Assembly (NCBI GenBank): GCA_950295325.1
Contig: OX485808.1
Coordinates: 11,534,501-11,598,500, forward strand
Origin: Polytrichum commune
Taxonomy: Eukaryota > Streptophyta > Polytrichopsida > Polytrichales > Polytrichaceae
Reading direction: 5' to 3'
DNA: 64,000 bases
This document shows positions 45,321-59,300 of this stretch, one piece after another. Within the stretch, counting starts at the first letter, position 1. Each line of letters starts with the position of its first letter. A program made the position numbers and the translations under genes. The notes below the pieces were generated by a model. It searched no databases. It saw only the letters and a list, made by a program, of their open reading frames with translations, and was not told the DNA's origin.

Positions 45321-46773
45321 ATTTGTTCCGGACGTGTGCCTCAAGTCGCTGGTTCCAAGGCCGAGGTGATGGCTTGAAATCCATCATATCCGAGATGTCG
45401 TCCTCCCTCCATCCACCCTGCCGAAGAACGACAGACATTTCCTCGAGATACCCGTGTAGCCATTTGGAGGATTTTGCTGCAAACAGGTCTTTCCTCTCTG
45501 GATTGCCCTTGATTGAGTAGAGTGGATCATATTCCACTTTCCGAGGAGAATATAGACCTTCGGCATTATTGGGAACAGGCGTCTGCGTCTGCTTCTGTTG
45601 CTGCTTCTCAGCAAGATCACTCCAGAATTCAATCCTACGAGGAGTGCGGGCGGACCACTGGGGCATCATCAATGTAGAAAAGTGTATCAAAGTTTTTGTT
45701 GATAACGGCCTCTCTATCATGTAGCTGTACTTGAAAAGATCGTCAGGAAATTCGGCTACACGTGGAGACTCTGGTTCTTGTGATCTTTGATCGAAACTTT
45801 TCGTGAACTTCAGTTGCCGGCTGGCGAGCCTGCACTTGAGGCGCTCAAATCCACTTGGCGACCTACCCGTCCGTGGGCTACCGCCTAACGACCCCGTATT
45901 CTTAGCAAGAACGTCCAGACTCCGGCCCCAAGTTTCCCCCTGTCCTAATTCGGAACTCCCAGATCCAGAAGTTTCTGACAAATCCGTTCCCGATGAAGAA
46001 TTAGAGCTCCGGTGCAAAGAGTCGACGTCTGTATGATATGGCCTTCCTTTCCCAGCTCCACTATCGTTGCTCAGGAGGCTTCTATTGCTTCCCGTATCGT
46101 CACTCCAGTTGTCAAAATCGAAGGGCTCACTGTCACGGACAAGAAACGCCTCACGCTCGAAAAAATCCGCGACGTCGTACCCGCAGTACAGGACATGTTT
46201 CTGGTACGCAAAGAATACAGGGTTGCCCGCCAGATTTGGTGTGGTTGGAATATAGCAATGGCCATACATAGGGATTAGAACTGGAAACTTGCGTAGAGCA
46301 GAGCGAGCACTTCTAATTGCTTGTTGAACATCCACCGGCCTTGCTCCCCATGGCTTCCACCAGAAGCTCGATTGAGCGACTTCCTGTAGTATTCCAAGTA
46401 CGGGAAGGTTGATGCGCATTCGCAACTGCTCAACGTTGCCCGTCCTCCAGTTAGGAAATCCTGCTCCTACAGGAAGTCCTTCCTGGAGTATGCCTTTCAA
46501 GTCAGGCGGAAACGTGAATCCAAACGTGGCTTCAATCCGTTCAAATTCTTCATCCGACAGGCCTTCAGCAATGGGAACTTCACATTTTTTCAACTGGTTG
46601 ATTACGCTTCGCGCGTAAGCCGAGAAGGAGAAGAAGACACGTCGGCTGCCCGGCGGAGTTGATGGACCTGCACTTGCGCGCGCTGAAAGACGCTTTAGCC
46701 CCGCGGCGTGAGCTTGATACTTCTTCGGAGTTCCTCTTAAGACCTCCCCGGCCAGCTGCCCCACATCCAACAT
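45321..46773 (-). CDS. SMI1/KNR4-like plant protein, exon 1 (484 codons)
   Basis: A large minus-strand first exon starting MLDVGQLAGEVLR. It resembles a plant family of unknown precise role with an SMI1/KNR4-type fold, known in fungi for cell-wall signalling scaffolds. Key blocks are AHAAGLKRLSARA (21-33), GLSDEEFERIEATFGFTFPP (71-90, the SMI1/KNR4 signature), DLKGILQEGLPVGAGFPNWR (91-110), FWWKPWGARP (137-146), LIPMYGHCYIPTTPNLAGNP (166-185) and VLYCGYDVADFFERE (194-208). A Ser/Gly-rich linker follows, then a conserved second part with FWSDLAEK and LHGYLEEMSVVLRQGGWRED. The frame runs on to a stop at 45226, but a strong GTGAGT donor at 45320 suggests the last 31 codons are intron. No transit or signal peptide is obvious. 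The codon use and GC are higher than in the flanks. Confidence 0.85.
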
Positions 46774-48120
46774 CCTGATAACTGTCTTCCTGAATTACTC
46801 CTGACCCTTTTCTTACTTTTTCGCTTGACTGCTTTCCCTCATGTTCAGACACCCTGCGGCAGGAGCGATCCTCACAAGGACACCTCAAGTCCAGAGAACG
46901 TGCATAAAATTTGGTGCAATAGAACACTCTATTTCATTGCATTTACTCGTAGTCAGCTGAGTCGCAGTCGAGGCCTACGAACTCCAGGGAGAATTATATT
47001 CTGCTCCAATCAATTCAGACAGCAACCTGTCGCATAACTACATTTGCTTCCCGCAGCTACAAGTTAACTACTGGCCAGGAATGGAAGACGTCAAGGCAAG
47101 AAGCGGGCATGTGAAGATTGACATCGTCCTCCACCTAATGACCAATTCCACAAAGTTGCGAGCCTTAGCACAATCCCATAGAGGAAATTTGCAACAGGAG
47201 ACGTACTTTCCTCAAAGACTAATAGCTCCCCGCAGACTGAAGGTAGGGAAGGTATTTGAGAGGACTCGACGATGAGAATATCAGGGCGTGGAAATTTGCA
47301 TGTATGACTTTCTCACTCTGCATTTAGTAAAGAATCAATCCATTGCCGATATATTGCAAACGGCTGGGACAACTTTCAGATGTGATGATTAGGACACCGC
47401 TCAAATGAGGCGATATTATCAAAAACTATTACAATCTGCACAAGGCGGTGGTTCGTAGCGTAACGAGATTCCCCTCGGTTTAAATTGTGAACACTAAATG
47501 ATCGAGAGCCGGCACACACAATGCACACACAGGCGACTTGAGAAAGCAGCACGCAAGAGGAAGGCTCCCTCGTTGGAAGACCAGCGCTAAGAAACAAAAA
47601 AACGAATGAAATCTCTCTCAACTAAACACCTGTTCTCTCACTTGAACATAATAAGGAGCAGCAACCCCGAGCTGATGGATTGGCGCCTGAAATCAAAAGA
47701 CAAGGTCACTGTTCACAGGAGCCACATTAAACTCGCAAAACAAAAGTATTGACAAAACAAAATTAAGACCTTCACCAATGAAGGGCTCAGTCAAGATCCA
47801 CTACACAACGGCCAAAATCCAACGAGCTTCAAAGGCACGTCGGTTTGACACTCCATCACCCTTTGTGAACCCAAACAGGCACCGATCTGGGAGAATATTA
47901 TATGGACAGAGATCTGGAAGTGAAAGCTCCCCGATGACAATGGTTTCCCAGACGATAAACCTCCCTCTTGCGGCAGCTAGAGGCGCGGGGGGAGCGGCTG
48001 CGAGCGACGACAACTAGGAAAAGCGAGGCAGGAGGCGAAGCTCTCTAGAGGTCTAAGGGTGCGAGACGAAGTGGGGAACGTGGGAACAGCAGTCCGTTCA
48101 GCTCGTTCCCCAAGCACGTT
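46774..48120. other. Upstream region of the SMI1/KNR4-like gene; GC-rich 47.9-48.1 kb
   Basis: The presumed 5' leader and promoter of the KNR4-like gene. A GC-richer patch at 47930-48120 holds a 70-codon minus-strand ORF (48013-47801) starting MSSLAAAPPAPLAAARGRFI. It could be the first exon of a small gene or an upstream leader exon or uORF. I recognise no domain, so I do not call it. Confidence 0.35.
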
Positions 48121-49128
48121 GGTGAGTGTAGGGAATAGGTAAGAGGTAATTGGGACCCTTCAAGTTCAACTGTAAACCTTTTATTCTTTAAAACCTAGCA
48201 TCTACAATTTATTGGCTCTGTCTATAGGACAGAGACTATGCATCAACTTCTTCGTTTCAAGAGCAAATTTCCGAACCACTTTGTGTTCACACTTGGACGT
48301 TACTTGTTCTTGTTATTTTTGGTCCACTTTATGTAATGTGGATGTTAACTATAGTTTTTATATATAAGTATATTTTTTACAAGTGCTCCCTAAAATGCAT
48401 TGAAAGAAATCTAGTTAACTATAGTTATTTCGGCAGTTCTTGATTATTTATTTTAAAAATTTTGGGTGATAAATGAGTAGCTTCAATTCTTGACCCGTAT
48501 TTGAGAAGAAGGTGCACTGAATCCAAGAAAGGTTTGGTATAATGAATAGCCATGGATTGGCATGAGCAAAGTAATCAACTACAATTGTAGTCTTTCATAG
48601 CAAAGGACAAAGCCTCACGGTTCTACCGTTTTCTTGTTGGTGCTCACATTGATTAAAAACTCTAGTACACGGTGCCCGATACAAGTCGCACATTGATTCG
48701 AGATCAAGCTAAGTTAAAGTCGAGTTAACGACGTGCTCCTCCTCCCTCATCGGGTCTACGTCAACCCCGGAATATTATTATCTCGTATAGTGAAGCGGGT
48801 ATGAACTTAAAGTGGGATGAATCCAAATACCTAATCCCACAAGCAAGCAAGCATGAAGGTGGAATTTTGCAAAGGGTTGTGTCTCATCACGATTGGGACG
48901 TAACTTAATAAGGCCCGGTCCACAAAAGCTTCTTTGTTGGATGAATCTCTTGGAGGGGCCGTACCTGCTCTGAAGAGGAGTGGGATTAAACTAATGGTTT
49001 GATTAAGTTAGCAAGTGCTCAATTTGGATGCACACTGAAGTTAGGGAGAAATGCAATGCACTACTTGTTTAAAATGGGTGTTTGACAAACACCCTTCCTG
49101 CTTTGAGGCCATCGGCTGAGTCCGAAAC
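48121..49128. other. Intergenic, no gene seen
   Basis: No ORF of note and no repeat recognised within the window. Confidence 0.5.
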
Positions 49129-49158
49129 GCAGGCTAAAAGTTCATCTCTCTAACTTAA

Positions 49159-49794
49159 GGGCCACTTCACACACGAGCCGAGAGCCGTGACCATGAAACT
49201 GTGAGAGCCCAAAGGCCGTCCCAAGGCACCGCCAAAATCATGTAGTGTGGTCACGGATCCTCGAGGCTAAAAGTTCATACTCTCTAACTTAAGGGCCACT
49301 TCACGCACGAGCCGAGAGCCGTGACCATGAAACTGTGAGAGCCCAAAAGAAAGTGTCCAAAGGTCGTCCCAAGGCACCGCCAAAATCATGTAGTGTGGTC
49401 ACGGACCCTCGAGTTTCGTGTGAAGTAATATGTGACCGGAGCTTCGACCAAATGCTATTTCAATGAATTTCTAATTCATGCAGGTCTTCACACAGGATAA
49501 AATAGAATAAACCGACGGTGGTGAGCGTTTGGAGTGCCATGATATCATGGTTTTGTGTTAGGCCTATCTCCAAGAGGTGGTTTTTGAAAATAGTCTGAGT
49601 GATCATGAAACATGGTCCACTTGATGCCATGTAGGAATCCATGTAGACTTTATACATCCATCTTGCATTCACATACTCCGTTGGTCCCTCAAGCGTAGTG
49701 TGAAGCGAACTTGGACCGGCTCCACCTTTTCCACCGGTGAGAGTGCTTGAAGTGTAATGGTCACGGGCCCTCAGTCTCGTGTGTGAAGTGGCCC
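49159..49794. mobile_element. GGGCCACTTC-family MITE, copy 3 (inverted), with duplicated end
   Basis: Opposite orientation to the copies at 8.9 and 9.6 kb. The right end reads GTGTGTGAAGTGGCCC (to 49794). The left end occurs twice, at 49159 and 49293, because a block of about 134 bp comprising outside flank (GGCTAAAAGTTCAT) plus the terminal 100 bp is tandemly repeated. The first unit lacks a short internal stretch (AAGAAAGTGTCC). The left flank is TAA and the right flank TTA. Confidence 0.8.
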
Positions 49795-51137
49795 TTATAT
49801 GTCCCCCACATTACAAGCCCGTGAGGATTTGCTCTTCCTGATATGTCGGCAACTTGCTTAGTGGGCATGTTAGGGTTGCGAGCTAAGGCAAGTGAACATT
49901 ATCTCAAATGAGCCTACCTCTCATCGTGCAACATATAAAAAAAAATTAAATTAAAAAAAAAACTTGAACCCCTACATGTTCGTGGATGATTGATCTCAAA
50001 TGACTTCAACTATAACTAATCCATGGACTATACAACTAAAGTGGTGTCAACGCATTTTATATATTTTTTAAATGTTGGATAAATGAGAGTTATGTTTGTA
50101 TGCGGAAAATTCCCTTGTCTCTGCCCACGGCCTTGTCATAGATGTTGGTCAAGTTGTCCACACATCATGAAGACTGCATGGATGAAGTCCACGTGACTTG
50201 CATTATTGAGAGTAGTGGTAACTAATAATATAAGTACGTTGTTTATGGTATGTAGTGTCATCAATCTAGTAGTGTCACTTACCTCAATAAAACTTGTGCT
50301 TATGATAGAATATAGAACCTTTGATGCTAAATATGAGGTTCAACAATCACAAAATATATTTGCTATAATGTAATTGACTATGTTTTGATCTTGAGTAATG
50401 TTGGTGGGGGACCCAACTCAAAGAGATGGATGTCTAGCCCTGACCAATGAATTGCACCAATGAACGGGAAAAAATGACGGTTATGAAGTGGTTGGTTTTA
50501 AGAAAATAAAATAATTGATTGAAGTTCAAGGCTTCAGAAAACTTGCCAATCATTTTAGAGGAATTTAGGGAGCATGTCTCAAATTCGTAAAGAAAAACCA
50601 ACAAATATCAACATGCAACCGGTTGGACTAGGAAACAATATGATATCAACCAACTTATGCCCATAATCCTCCCCGGAAACTAGAGTTATCCGTTAAATCC
50701 CTCAAAGAGGGATGAAACCGAGGGTTTAACAACTTTATGATTAATATTTGAAGCTAACTCAACTCCTAGATTACGTTAGAGACCTTGAATTTATCTAGTG
50801 AGCTTGGATTGAGATGAATCAGCAACCAACATATACCGGGGCATGTTTCTTACTACTACACTAAATAATGTATTTAGTATTTACTACTACACTAAACAAT
50901 ATTTTATGTCATCGTGGTAACTTTACTAATGTTAAACTAAACGGTAAATAATATTAGGTTAGATTAATGTTTAGTGTTGGTGACACTACACCGGGGTTTA
51001 CAATTAGTATCGAGCAAGATAGTTAGTGTTGTATCCCTTGGTAGGTGTTAGGAAACCAAACCACTGTCCAAGGTGCCAAAACATAGGGCCACTTTTGGGG
51101 AGTTGTGAACTTCAGTCCCTGCGTCCGGGTATCATAA
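49795..51137. other. Intergenic with TTTAGTGTCAC-type fragments and an old repeat
   Basis: Fragments of the TTTAGTGTCAC family occur near 50245-50285 and 50855-51035. The interval 50475-50695 matches 38930-39125. No gene seen. Confidence 0.5.
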
Positions 51138-51453
51138 GGCCCACTTCACACATGATAAGATAAAATAAATCAACGGTTGTGAACATTCAGAGTGCCATGG
51201 CCTCCCGGTTTTGTGTTAGGCTTACCTCCAAGAGGTGGTTTTTGAAAATAGTCCAAGTGACCATGAAACATGATCCGTTTGATGTCATGCAGGAATCCAT
51301 GTGGTCTTTACATCCATCTTGCATTCGCATACTCCGTTGGTCCCTCGAGCGTAGTGTGAAGAAGCGAACTTGGACCGGCTCCGCCTTTTCCACCAATGAG
51401 AGTGCTTGAAGTGTAATGGTCACGGGCTCTCAGTCCCGTGTGTGAAGTATCCC
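51138..51453. mobile_element. GGGCCACTTC-family MITE, copy 4, internally shortened, TAA duplication
   Basis: About 316 bp. The left end (GGCCCACTTCACACATGATA) is joined directly to the internal part found near 49494 of copy 3, so about 180 bp next to the left end is missing. TAA flanks both sides (51135-51137 and 51454-51456), showing that it probably inserted in this short form. Confidence 0.75.
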
Positions 51454-53764
51454 TAAGCTTAGTACAAATTGGGGCCCCGGCTGGTGGGGGCTTTGCTGCG
51501 GCCAGTGTATGTACCCACATATACTGTATATTGTATCTTTGTTTCAGCCTTGAAGATATTTTTCCTCCAATCAGACTGTCCTTAAGCATGACGACTTCTT
51601 CTTCTTCTTCTTTATGTGAATTTGTTAATGGTGGCAGGTGTACATAACATTCTTTAGCCAGTTTACCACTCACTCTTTGTAGGGAACATTACTCTTCTAC
51701 AATTTAGGGTAAATGTCATGCATTAATCATGTATTTATCTTGTCTATCTCTGCATAACATTACTCGACACCAGGGTGTTGTACCCCTAGTGCTAAGGAAG
51801 AGTAGTCCCCTACTTATGTTAGACCATCCTTTGCAAAATGAACAATAATATCTAGCTTGAGTATTGTTCGCTTTGCAAGGGCTGCACAAATAAGTTTGGG
51901 GGTGGTGGGAAAGGGTCCCGCGTTTAGCCACCAAAAGTGAACATGTTGATATATATATATCGCGGAAAATTTGTCATGCCAGTTGCTTGCGAGTTGGCGT
52001 GACGCGCGGGGTCAGACACCTATGTAGTTGGTCAAAGCATAATAATGCACCTCGAAATCTCATTACCAGTGCATTAGGACTAATATGGAGTGATTCATGG
52101 CCACATGATAAGCGCCCTTTTTCGTAAAAGAGAGCCGAACTTATAGGTTGTGTAATGTTATGCATATTGGAGATGTCACATAATGTTTTGAATTCAATCC
52201 AAATGAGATGGTGTCCTTACTTGGAGGAGAAATTGGACAATGGGAAGGGAAGTTAGAAAAGTGGCATGCTTATCGAAATGGGAAAAAATGTTAAGGGTTA
52301 TGTTGTTGACTAATCTTATGTAACGTTCTATAGTTGTGAGAGATTGATCACTTGATGGTTTCAACATATTACACAAGTGCAAAGGGTTGCAACCCTAAAC
52401 CTACTAACTTTGCTCTCCTCCTTGAATAGATTTTCATGGCAACTACCATGGGACATGGGTGGGAGGGGGGAGGGGGTAATCTTCTTTGAGAGTTGGTACT
52501 ATGTGCGTGCACAACCCCTTATTAAAACCCCCCTATATACAAAATCTTCACGACCAAAAACTAGACTACACATATAAACCCTAAACTACATAACAATCTC
52601 ATTATATGTCTATGAGAATTTTGAACTCGAAGAGTAAATTGTCTCGATTACTAAAATGGTTAGTATTGTTCATGGAAGTTAAAAGTGCCCACAATTAGAC
52701 AACATACATTTGTATGTTGTCTCCTACACCCTACGCTCCTACTATTGCAATTTACCATCCGGAATTACTTGTTGCTATAACTTTCTATGAACAATACCAT
52801 TCTATACCAAATTAGTTGTACCATGCTTCATGATATGCACACTGCCTATTTATGTTATCCGAGTTAAGAAACGATGCGATATATTGATAAAAATTCATAG
52901 CAACATGTAACTCGAACCCCAAATGACAAACCATTGCAATAGCTATATGAAAGGTGTAGTTGCTTGGCTTAGCCCCCCCCCCCCCCCCCCTTTCCCAAGA
53001 CAAGGCTTGTGATATCATGTACTTCCGGGTTCAGTGCCTTGTTGCTAACTAATTACTTGAACAATTCGGCTCCCACGGACGGGTTTGTCGAATGAGAGCC
53101 CGCCAATTGGTCATCACATGTGGACATGACATATGGAAGTACCTCGAGGGAAAACCGTTGTGCAAGTCGCTTGTTATATGGCTACCCTAGCTTATAAGTT
53201 ATGTAGTACCTTACCATCGTTGTTGGTTGGAGCTTGGGACCCCCCCCCCCCTTTCCTTCCTTCCTTCCCGCATTGAATATAAGTATCACAAGGAGCTTGT
53301 TTTCCGATGTTTTCGAGTACACAATGTGATGGAGATCATCACTTTGGTACACGGCCAAGTATTTGGGCTAGGGATCCGTAGTGTTTACGTCAATTTGTGA
53401 AGGTGTCCATGGATTATTCAATAGCATGATTCGACTTTGAAATCGGCATCAACATTACCAATGTATGAGTGCTAGGGCAACCGTCATGTGTCGGTGGGTG
53501 GATTGTGTAAATGTGTAAATATGTAATTGTATGGTAATTGAGGTGGCCGTTCACTAAGATAACATAAGATGTTTGACACTTCACAATATTTTATGTGAAT
53601 GTTATCCCTTTTTTCATTTCATATTCCTAGTTCTAAGCATGTGATACTATGTGTTCAAGATTGGCATGGGTCAATAAAACGTTGGATTCACCAAAGTTTT
53701 CGTGGTAAGTCATGATTATAGTGGACCACAATAATAGGTGTGCTTAAGAGGAGGACTACGGTTT
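51454..53764. other. Intergenic with C/G homopolymers, no gene seen
   Basis: Holds a TTC run at 51598-51612, a C run of about 17 bases at 52974-52990 and another of about 10 at 53240-53250. Scattered short ORFs have no recognisable content. Confidence 0.5.
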
Positions 53765-53767
53765 ACC

Positions 53768-53800
53768 CACGAGCCCGTGACCATTACACTTCAAGCACAC
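53768..53800. mobile_element. Fragment of the GGGCCACTTC-family MITE
   Basis: Only the sub-terminal words GAGCCCGTGACCATTACACT and TCAAGCAC are present, matching positions near 8925-8948. The outermost end is missing. Confidence 0.6.
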
Positions 53801-55994
53801 CGATATGGTTGTCTCGTATGCAACACTTTGTATGTATGCAATTTCCAGTTTGAGTTTTGTGAGACATTCACATTGTGTAGAGTTGCATGTGCAACTTGGG
53901 GCATGTTTACATGATATCCATAGGCCATGGCTCTTGAGAATCCTTGAATTTTTGTTGGGCCACATTTTAGGTTTACATGAGGGGAATTTTGAACTACAAC
54001 TCATAGTAGCTCCAATGGATGAGATATCTACATGGAATCCCACATGGCAAGTATGGATAATGTTGGCCAGGATTGAAGGGAAATTTTTCAGGATGAGTCT
54101 TGAAGGTAGGCCGGATGAAATGTGTGGCGGAGCCTGGGCACAACCCATGATAATTCATTAAAAATTACATATTCTAGTACTATTGATGTATAATTCAAAA
54201 TGTGATTGATGTAGCAACTGTAGGAGGTTGTTTTTTTAGTAAGTAGCATGCAATAATTTCCTATTGTGTACTAAGAGGTCAATTTGTCTAATTCATTAAC
54301 CTAAAATAAAGTTGGAATGCTCAAAACTTGCTTTTAACATATACAAATACCAATACTACAAAGTTAACACTTTCTTTCTTCTCTCCTCCATGACGCATTC
54401 TCATATCTAATTCAAATGTTGTTGGGTTTGTTTATGGTCCCATTACTAAGGGCTTGTAACCACCAAAAAGCTTTGGACTATAGTTCATGAAATTCTCTAT
54501 GCTCTCATCCAAAAAGTGGGGTATCATGGTCATTCAAGAACCATGGCCTAATGCTTTAAGTGTAATGAAGCCCTTAATATCCATGGTGGGATGGTGTTGT
54601 TGGCTTGGTGGTTGCCATGTTGCTTACCATCTTTAACGAGTGAGAGGTATCCGGTGTGTACACTTGATTTTAGTGGTTGGTGAGTTGGTGGACATTGGCA
54701 TTGTGTCCATCCTTGCTACCGGTATACAATACATCTATAATTGGCAAACTATCTATGCTCATTTGTTATGTATCAAGACTAGATTCAAGCCGATAATCAT
54801 TTCCTTTCATTCATCTTGGTGATGATTCAATGGGTGTTCACCCTCTCAAAGACCAACACTTTTGGAGCCCATCTCTTGCTCAGTCATGTCTCCGAGGCTC
54901 TTCCTAGTGAACATAAGACTCGATCCTCTCAAGAGGAGGAGGTTCAAACTTTCAAGTGCTACGTCCGTTTGTCACTACTATATAATGCATGCAAAATAAA
55001 CACGGAATTAGGAATGGGAGCACTGAGGCCTTCCTTAGATGAGCGCCTAGACAAAAGATTGTCAAATGTTATTGGTTGAAACGATAGCTTCATCCATTGC
55101 GTTGTGCAGACATAGGGTTTGTCCACTTTGTCGACCCACCATGTCACCAACCAATGGAACCACCTGAACAGACAAGACGAAGAAGTTTTGGGTCTTGCAC
55201 GGGGGTGGCTCCAAACTTTTCAAGCAAAGGAATACTCCTGCTTCTTTAACGAGGGTCGGTCAAAGTTGCCAACAAGTTTGAAGTCACATCTAATGCACCG
55301 GACGACACACACAACGGTCTGATGGTGTGGGAGCACTTGAAGGGGGGGGGGGGGATATGAAAGACTAATTGGGGTGTCATTGTTCACGCTTTGTCTAAGC
55401 AATCATCTGAAACAGGCCTGAACCCCTCATAAACAATTGCGTGTGTGTGAATCTTTATAAGAATTTGCTAACATTAGCGTGACTCGTAACCATTCCACTC
55501 ATCCAACAAAGAGATGTTACATTTGTTTCATCAATGAGGGTGTGATATCATATTGTGTTCATGTGTTGATTGGTTATGATTGATAACCAACTCCAGTAAG
55601 TGGATGACTCGTTGCTCTTGCGGCTCGTCATCTCCTCTCTTTTCGTTGCTTATAAAGTCCATAATCTGTTTCCAAAATATCAGGATTGACACTAATAAGG
55701 GAACCAGTGGCTTAGCTGCATCGGCAAACAGAGGACAGCAGGTACCACATGTTCTTGATCTGTACGTTTTGTGGAAATGTTCTTATGGCCAACTCACAAT
55801 GGTGGTCATGAGCCTTTTGAAGTGACTATTAAATTGCCAAGTATCAGACAGCCTCGTAGTAGTGCCGATAATAATACATGTTGCTTTGAAACATTTGCTT
55901 TAAAAAAAACGTCGATGAGTCATAATATGTACGGTGTTAGTTCCGGGAATATGATCGTTTAAAATCACACACACTCGCAACAACCGTGTACGAA
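53801..55994. other. Intergenic, no gene supported
   Basis: Two antisense ORFs overlap at 53756-54161 (118 codons plus, 130 minus), and short ORFs occur at 54816-55322 plus. None has a domain or splice support. A G run of about 13 bases lies at 55341-55353. Confidence 0.4.
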
Positions 55995-56397
55995 GGGTTG
56001 GTTTAGATAACGGTGAAGAAGTGCACTGGTTGGTCAAGAATTTTCGTCCCAAGTCAAGGTTGTTTGATGCAACGGTTGGTATGGTGGATAAGATGGGAAG
56101 AAAAAAATAACAATACTAAAAGTGCCTCAAGTTGGAGTTCTTTGGAGGTCGAGTTCCTTGTCCGAGGGTACAAATTGCCTAAAAAACTTGACCTCCGGAG
56201 AACTCCCCTAACAAAAAGTGTTGCCATGTTCGTGTTCATGTCATTTTCTCATTCGTGCTTGAAGATCTCCACCGGAGAAGTCTTGGTTGTAGTGTAAACC
56301 CCGGCTGGTGAAGTACCCATTTCATAGCCAATCATATTGCTCAATTCCCTTAAATTTCTTGACCGGTGTTCTTCTTCATTGTAGTGTAACTGGCTCT
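55995..56397. mobile_element. Non-autonomous TIR element, copy 2 of the 5736-6141 family
   Basis: Same orientation and internal order as the copy at 5.7 kb, with left end GGTTTAGATAACGGTGAAGA and right end, on the minus strand, AGTTACACTACAATGAAGAA. Clearly diverged from copy 1, so the family is old. Confidence 0.65.
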
Positions 56398-59300
56398 AAG
56401 GGTGCATTTTCACAACACCTACCAGTGTTGGGTTGCTATATATTGGGTGAATGCATGTATCAATAATCCACATCAACAATGGTATCAAAGAACCTATCCT
56501 AGACCCTTAAACCCTAAACCCAAGGGTTTCAAAATCATGCCACTAGTCAAACATTGATATTTGGTGGGTATGTCAAGTTTATGTAGACTTAAGTTACTTT
56601 ATGGGTCAATACCATTCTCAATCATATTGATATTAGGGCGATGTTGCCTGAGTATGAAGGTTGATGCATGGTGTATAGACCTAAATGTGATCGAAAGCAC
56701 AAACACTGTCAAATACTCATATTATGTTGATATCAAAAAAAAAAACGGAATCCTTGTTATGGTATCCCAAAAAATAAACTATATATATATATATCACACC
56801 AACATTGGTGAAAACCTTAGTTCCTACATGTAGAGCCCGGTGATTGTTATTTTTAGATTAAAGATCACCAAAGTTAGGGTTGGAGACTTCAAATTAGTCT
56901 TACAAAATTAATTCACTATGAATCAATAATACACCTCAAGGGGACAATGTTTTACTACATCCCCAATGATATGTGTTGCAAAAATGAAATCCACATACTA
57001 TGTGACCAAGGATTGGTGATGTCTACGTAACCTCGTTCATCATAAAGGGAAAACATGGTTTAGGGTTTAGCAAATTGTTCTATAGTTTGGAATGATTGTT
57101 TATAGATGTCTTGATTTAAGGAATGGCATCAACAACCTCAAATTAGTTGAGCAAGGTCCAATTGAATTAAGTTGCCCTCAACCTACATGAATATTGTTTA
57201 ACTATAACCCTTTATCCATGATGCATGAGTTTACATAGACGTGTACTTAAACCACTTGTGTACATGGATTTTATGCAAGTCTATCGAAATGTGCATCCTC
57301 CTTAAAGGATGCACCTTAAGAGTCACATACATGTAACCTCTTTTTCCAAGGTAAAGTGAGCACTAGTTAGAGCAAAACCAACCCCAATCCACCCCATCTT
57401 GAACCGTACCCTAAAAAGGATAGTGTTCCACACAAGTGTCACACCACTCACCGTCCGTATTAAAAACACGTCCCATATAAGTGTGTGCATAATTCATTTC
57501 CATAGGGTCCCACTAGACTGATTCAAAGTCTCTTAAGCTAATACCAATTCCTTACTCCAAACAACCCTAAAAAAATAATTATCACCGTACAAGGCGTTTC
57601 GTTTGGATGAGTGAAAGGTATGCTCTTATGCACTTTTTGAAGTACCTATTTGTCCCTCTAAGTAAGTCGTGTTTAGGAGGGCAAAACTAGGGCTAAGCAA
57701 TGCCACTTTTGGGATGCGGGATGGGGGGGGGGGGGGGGGTAATTTGCATACAAATGAAATCTCTACACATTCTTGATCTCTTCATGCAAATTTTGAATCC
57801 TAAACCAATTTATTGTAATACCCATAGTTGGTAGCTTAGTAAGTCAACTAAGCTACATCATGGTTACATGCACTCTTTATGGTATCGACGAATCGTTACA
57901 TGCACTCTTTGAGTTCTTTCAAATGAGTTAATTCCAAAGCCTGAACAACTATGAACATGCATGCAACACAAATTTTAATACAAATATATAATCAACAGAC
58001 GATGGAGAATCAATTAATGACTAGCTGAATAACATCCATTTTTATTTTTTAAATCCTTTAATGAAGGTATACTCGCTCAACAAGTTGTTCATGTTCATTT
58101 TCTTTTTATCACCGCATTGATTATCCCATTTAGTGTATGGGGTACTGATTCTTGAAACACACACAATTTGCCGGAATCTCCAAAGTAGCGATGGTTGAAA
58201 TCTTTACCAAGTGACACTAAATTCACGAATCCATACATTTACCACGCCTTCCAAGAAAATTAGTGCATGCTCTAAGGTGTTTCTGGAATGCATGCTTTGT
58301 TTTGGTGAGCTCAAAGAGGCTTTTTTTTTTTCTTCTTCTTTTCAATCACTGACACTCACTCCTGAGGCATCTCCTAACACTAAGAAACTAAAGTAGACTT
58401 GTATTGAGAGTTTATGACACGTTGACACTTTGGGCTCCCAAATCCTTGGATCTCATGGCGGCTTTAATTTCATAACATTAAAAAAAAAAAAAATACTAAT
58501 GTCACCTTCACTAGTTTCCCACACATACTATTAACCCATCTTCACTAAATGGGACAATCGATGCAGTCTAATCAAGAGTTAGGTGCACTGATATGTGCAA
58601 TGAAGTTGTCCAATGTCAATTTATCCACATTCCACGTTGTTCCAAGTATTTGGTATCACGACAACAAAATACATGAATTTTTTTCATTACTATAATTTCC
58701 ATACGGATTGATCAACAAGATAATAAGCTTTTGAGATCTAATTTTGACCCAAGATAATTTGCATGTGTAGATATGATGTGTGGGTTGGTGGTGTTTCAAT
58801 CTAAGTAAGATAAATTTAGTGTCTTAGCAAGTAATGAAGGACATGCATTCCTAAGGAACACAACGTACAATGATACCCATCTAGATCCACATCTATCTAT
58901 CTTATCATGCATTGTACGAGATCACATTATTTTCTATCACGGGTCACATGTTCAAGGCTACTCAAATTATGACAATTACGACAGTTACAGTAGTTAATAA
59001 TTTTAGCTGTTGAGGGGGATTGCAAGGGGCCGGGGAAAGAGTAAAGGCACACTTCTAGGTGCCGGCCAAGTCGGTGAAAACCCCAATAAATGAGGTAGAA
59101 GATGCTCAAATTCACACCTCACCCCAACATTAACACCTAAAACATCGTGCAACGTAAGTATATATGCATTGGTTCTTGGAGTGTTCATGTTGCCTTGAAG
59201 TTTTAACCCCTAAATGTCTAAGAGGTTCAAATTGGGTTACTCCAAGCAAAATATATAGTCTATTTGAGCTACATGTATCATTTTCAGCCAATCGTGTAAA

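Noticed and set aside
47801-48013. 70-codon minus-strand ORF in a GC-rich patch
   Set aside because: The Ala/Pro-rich start looks like a coding first exon, but no downstream exon or family could be identified, so I only noted it within the region entry.
53756-54161. Antisense pair of ORFs (130 codons minus, 118 codons plus)
   Set aside because: Each is the mirror of the other, neither has a recognisable motif, and part of the DNA is a MITE fragment.
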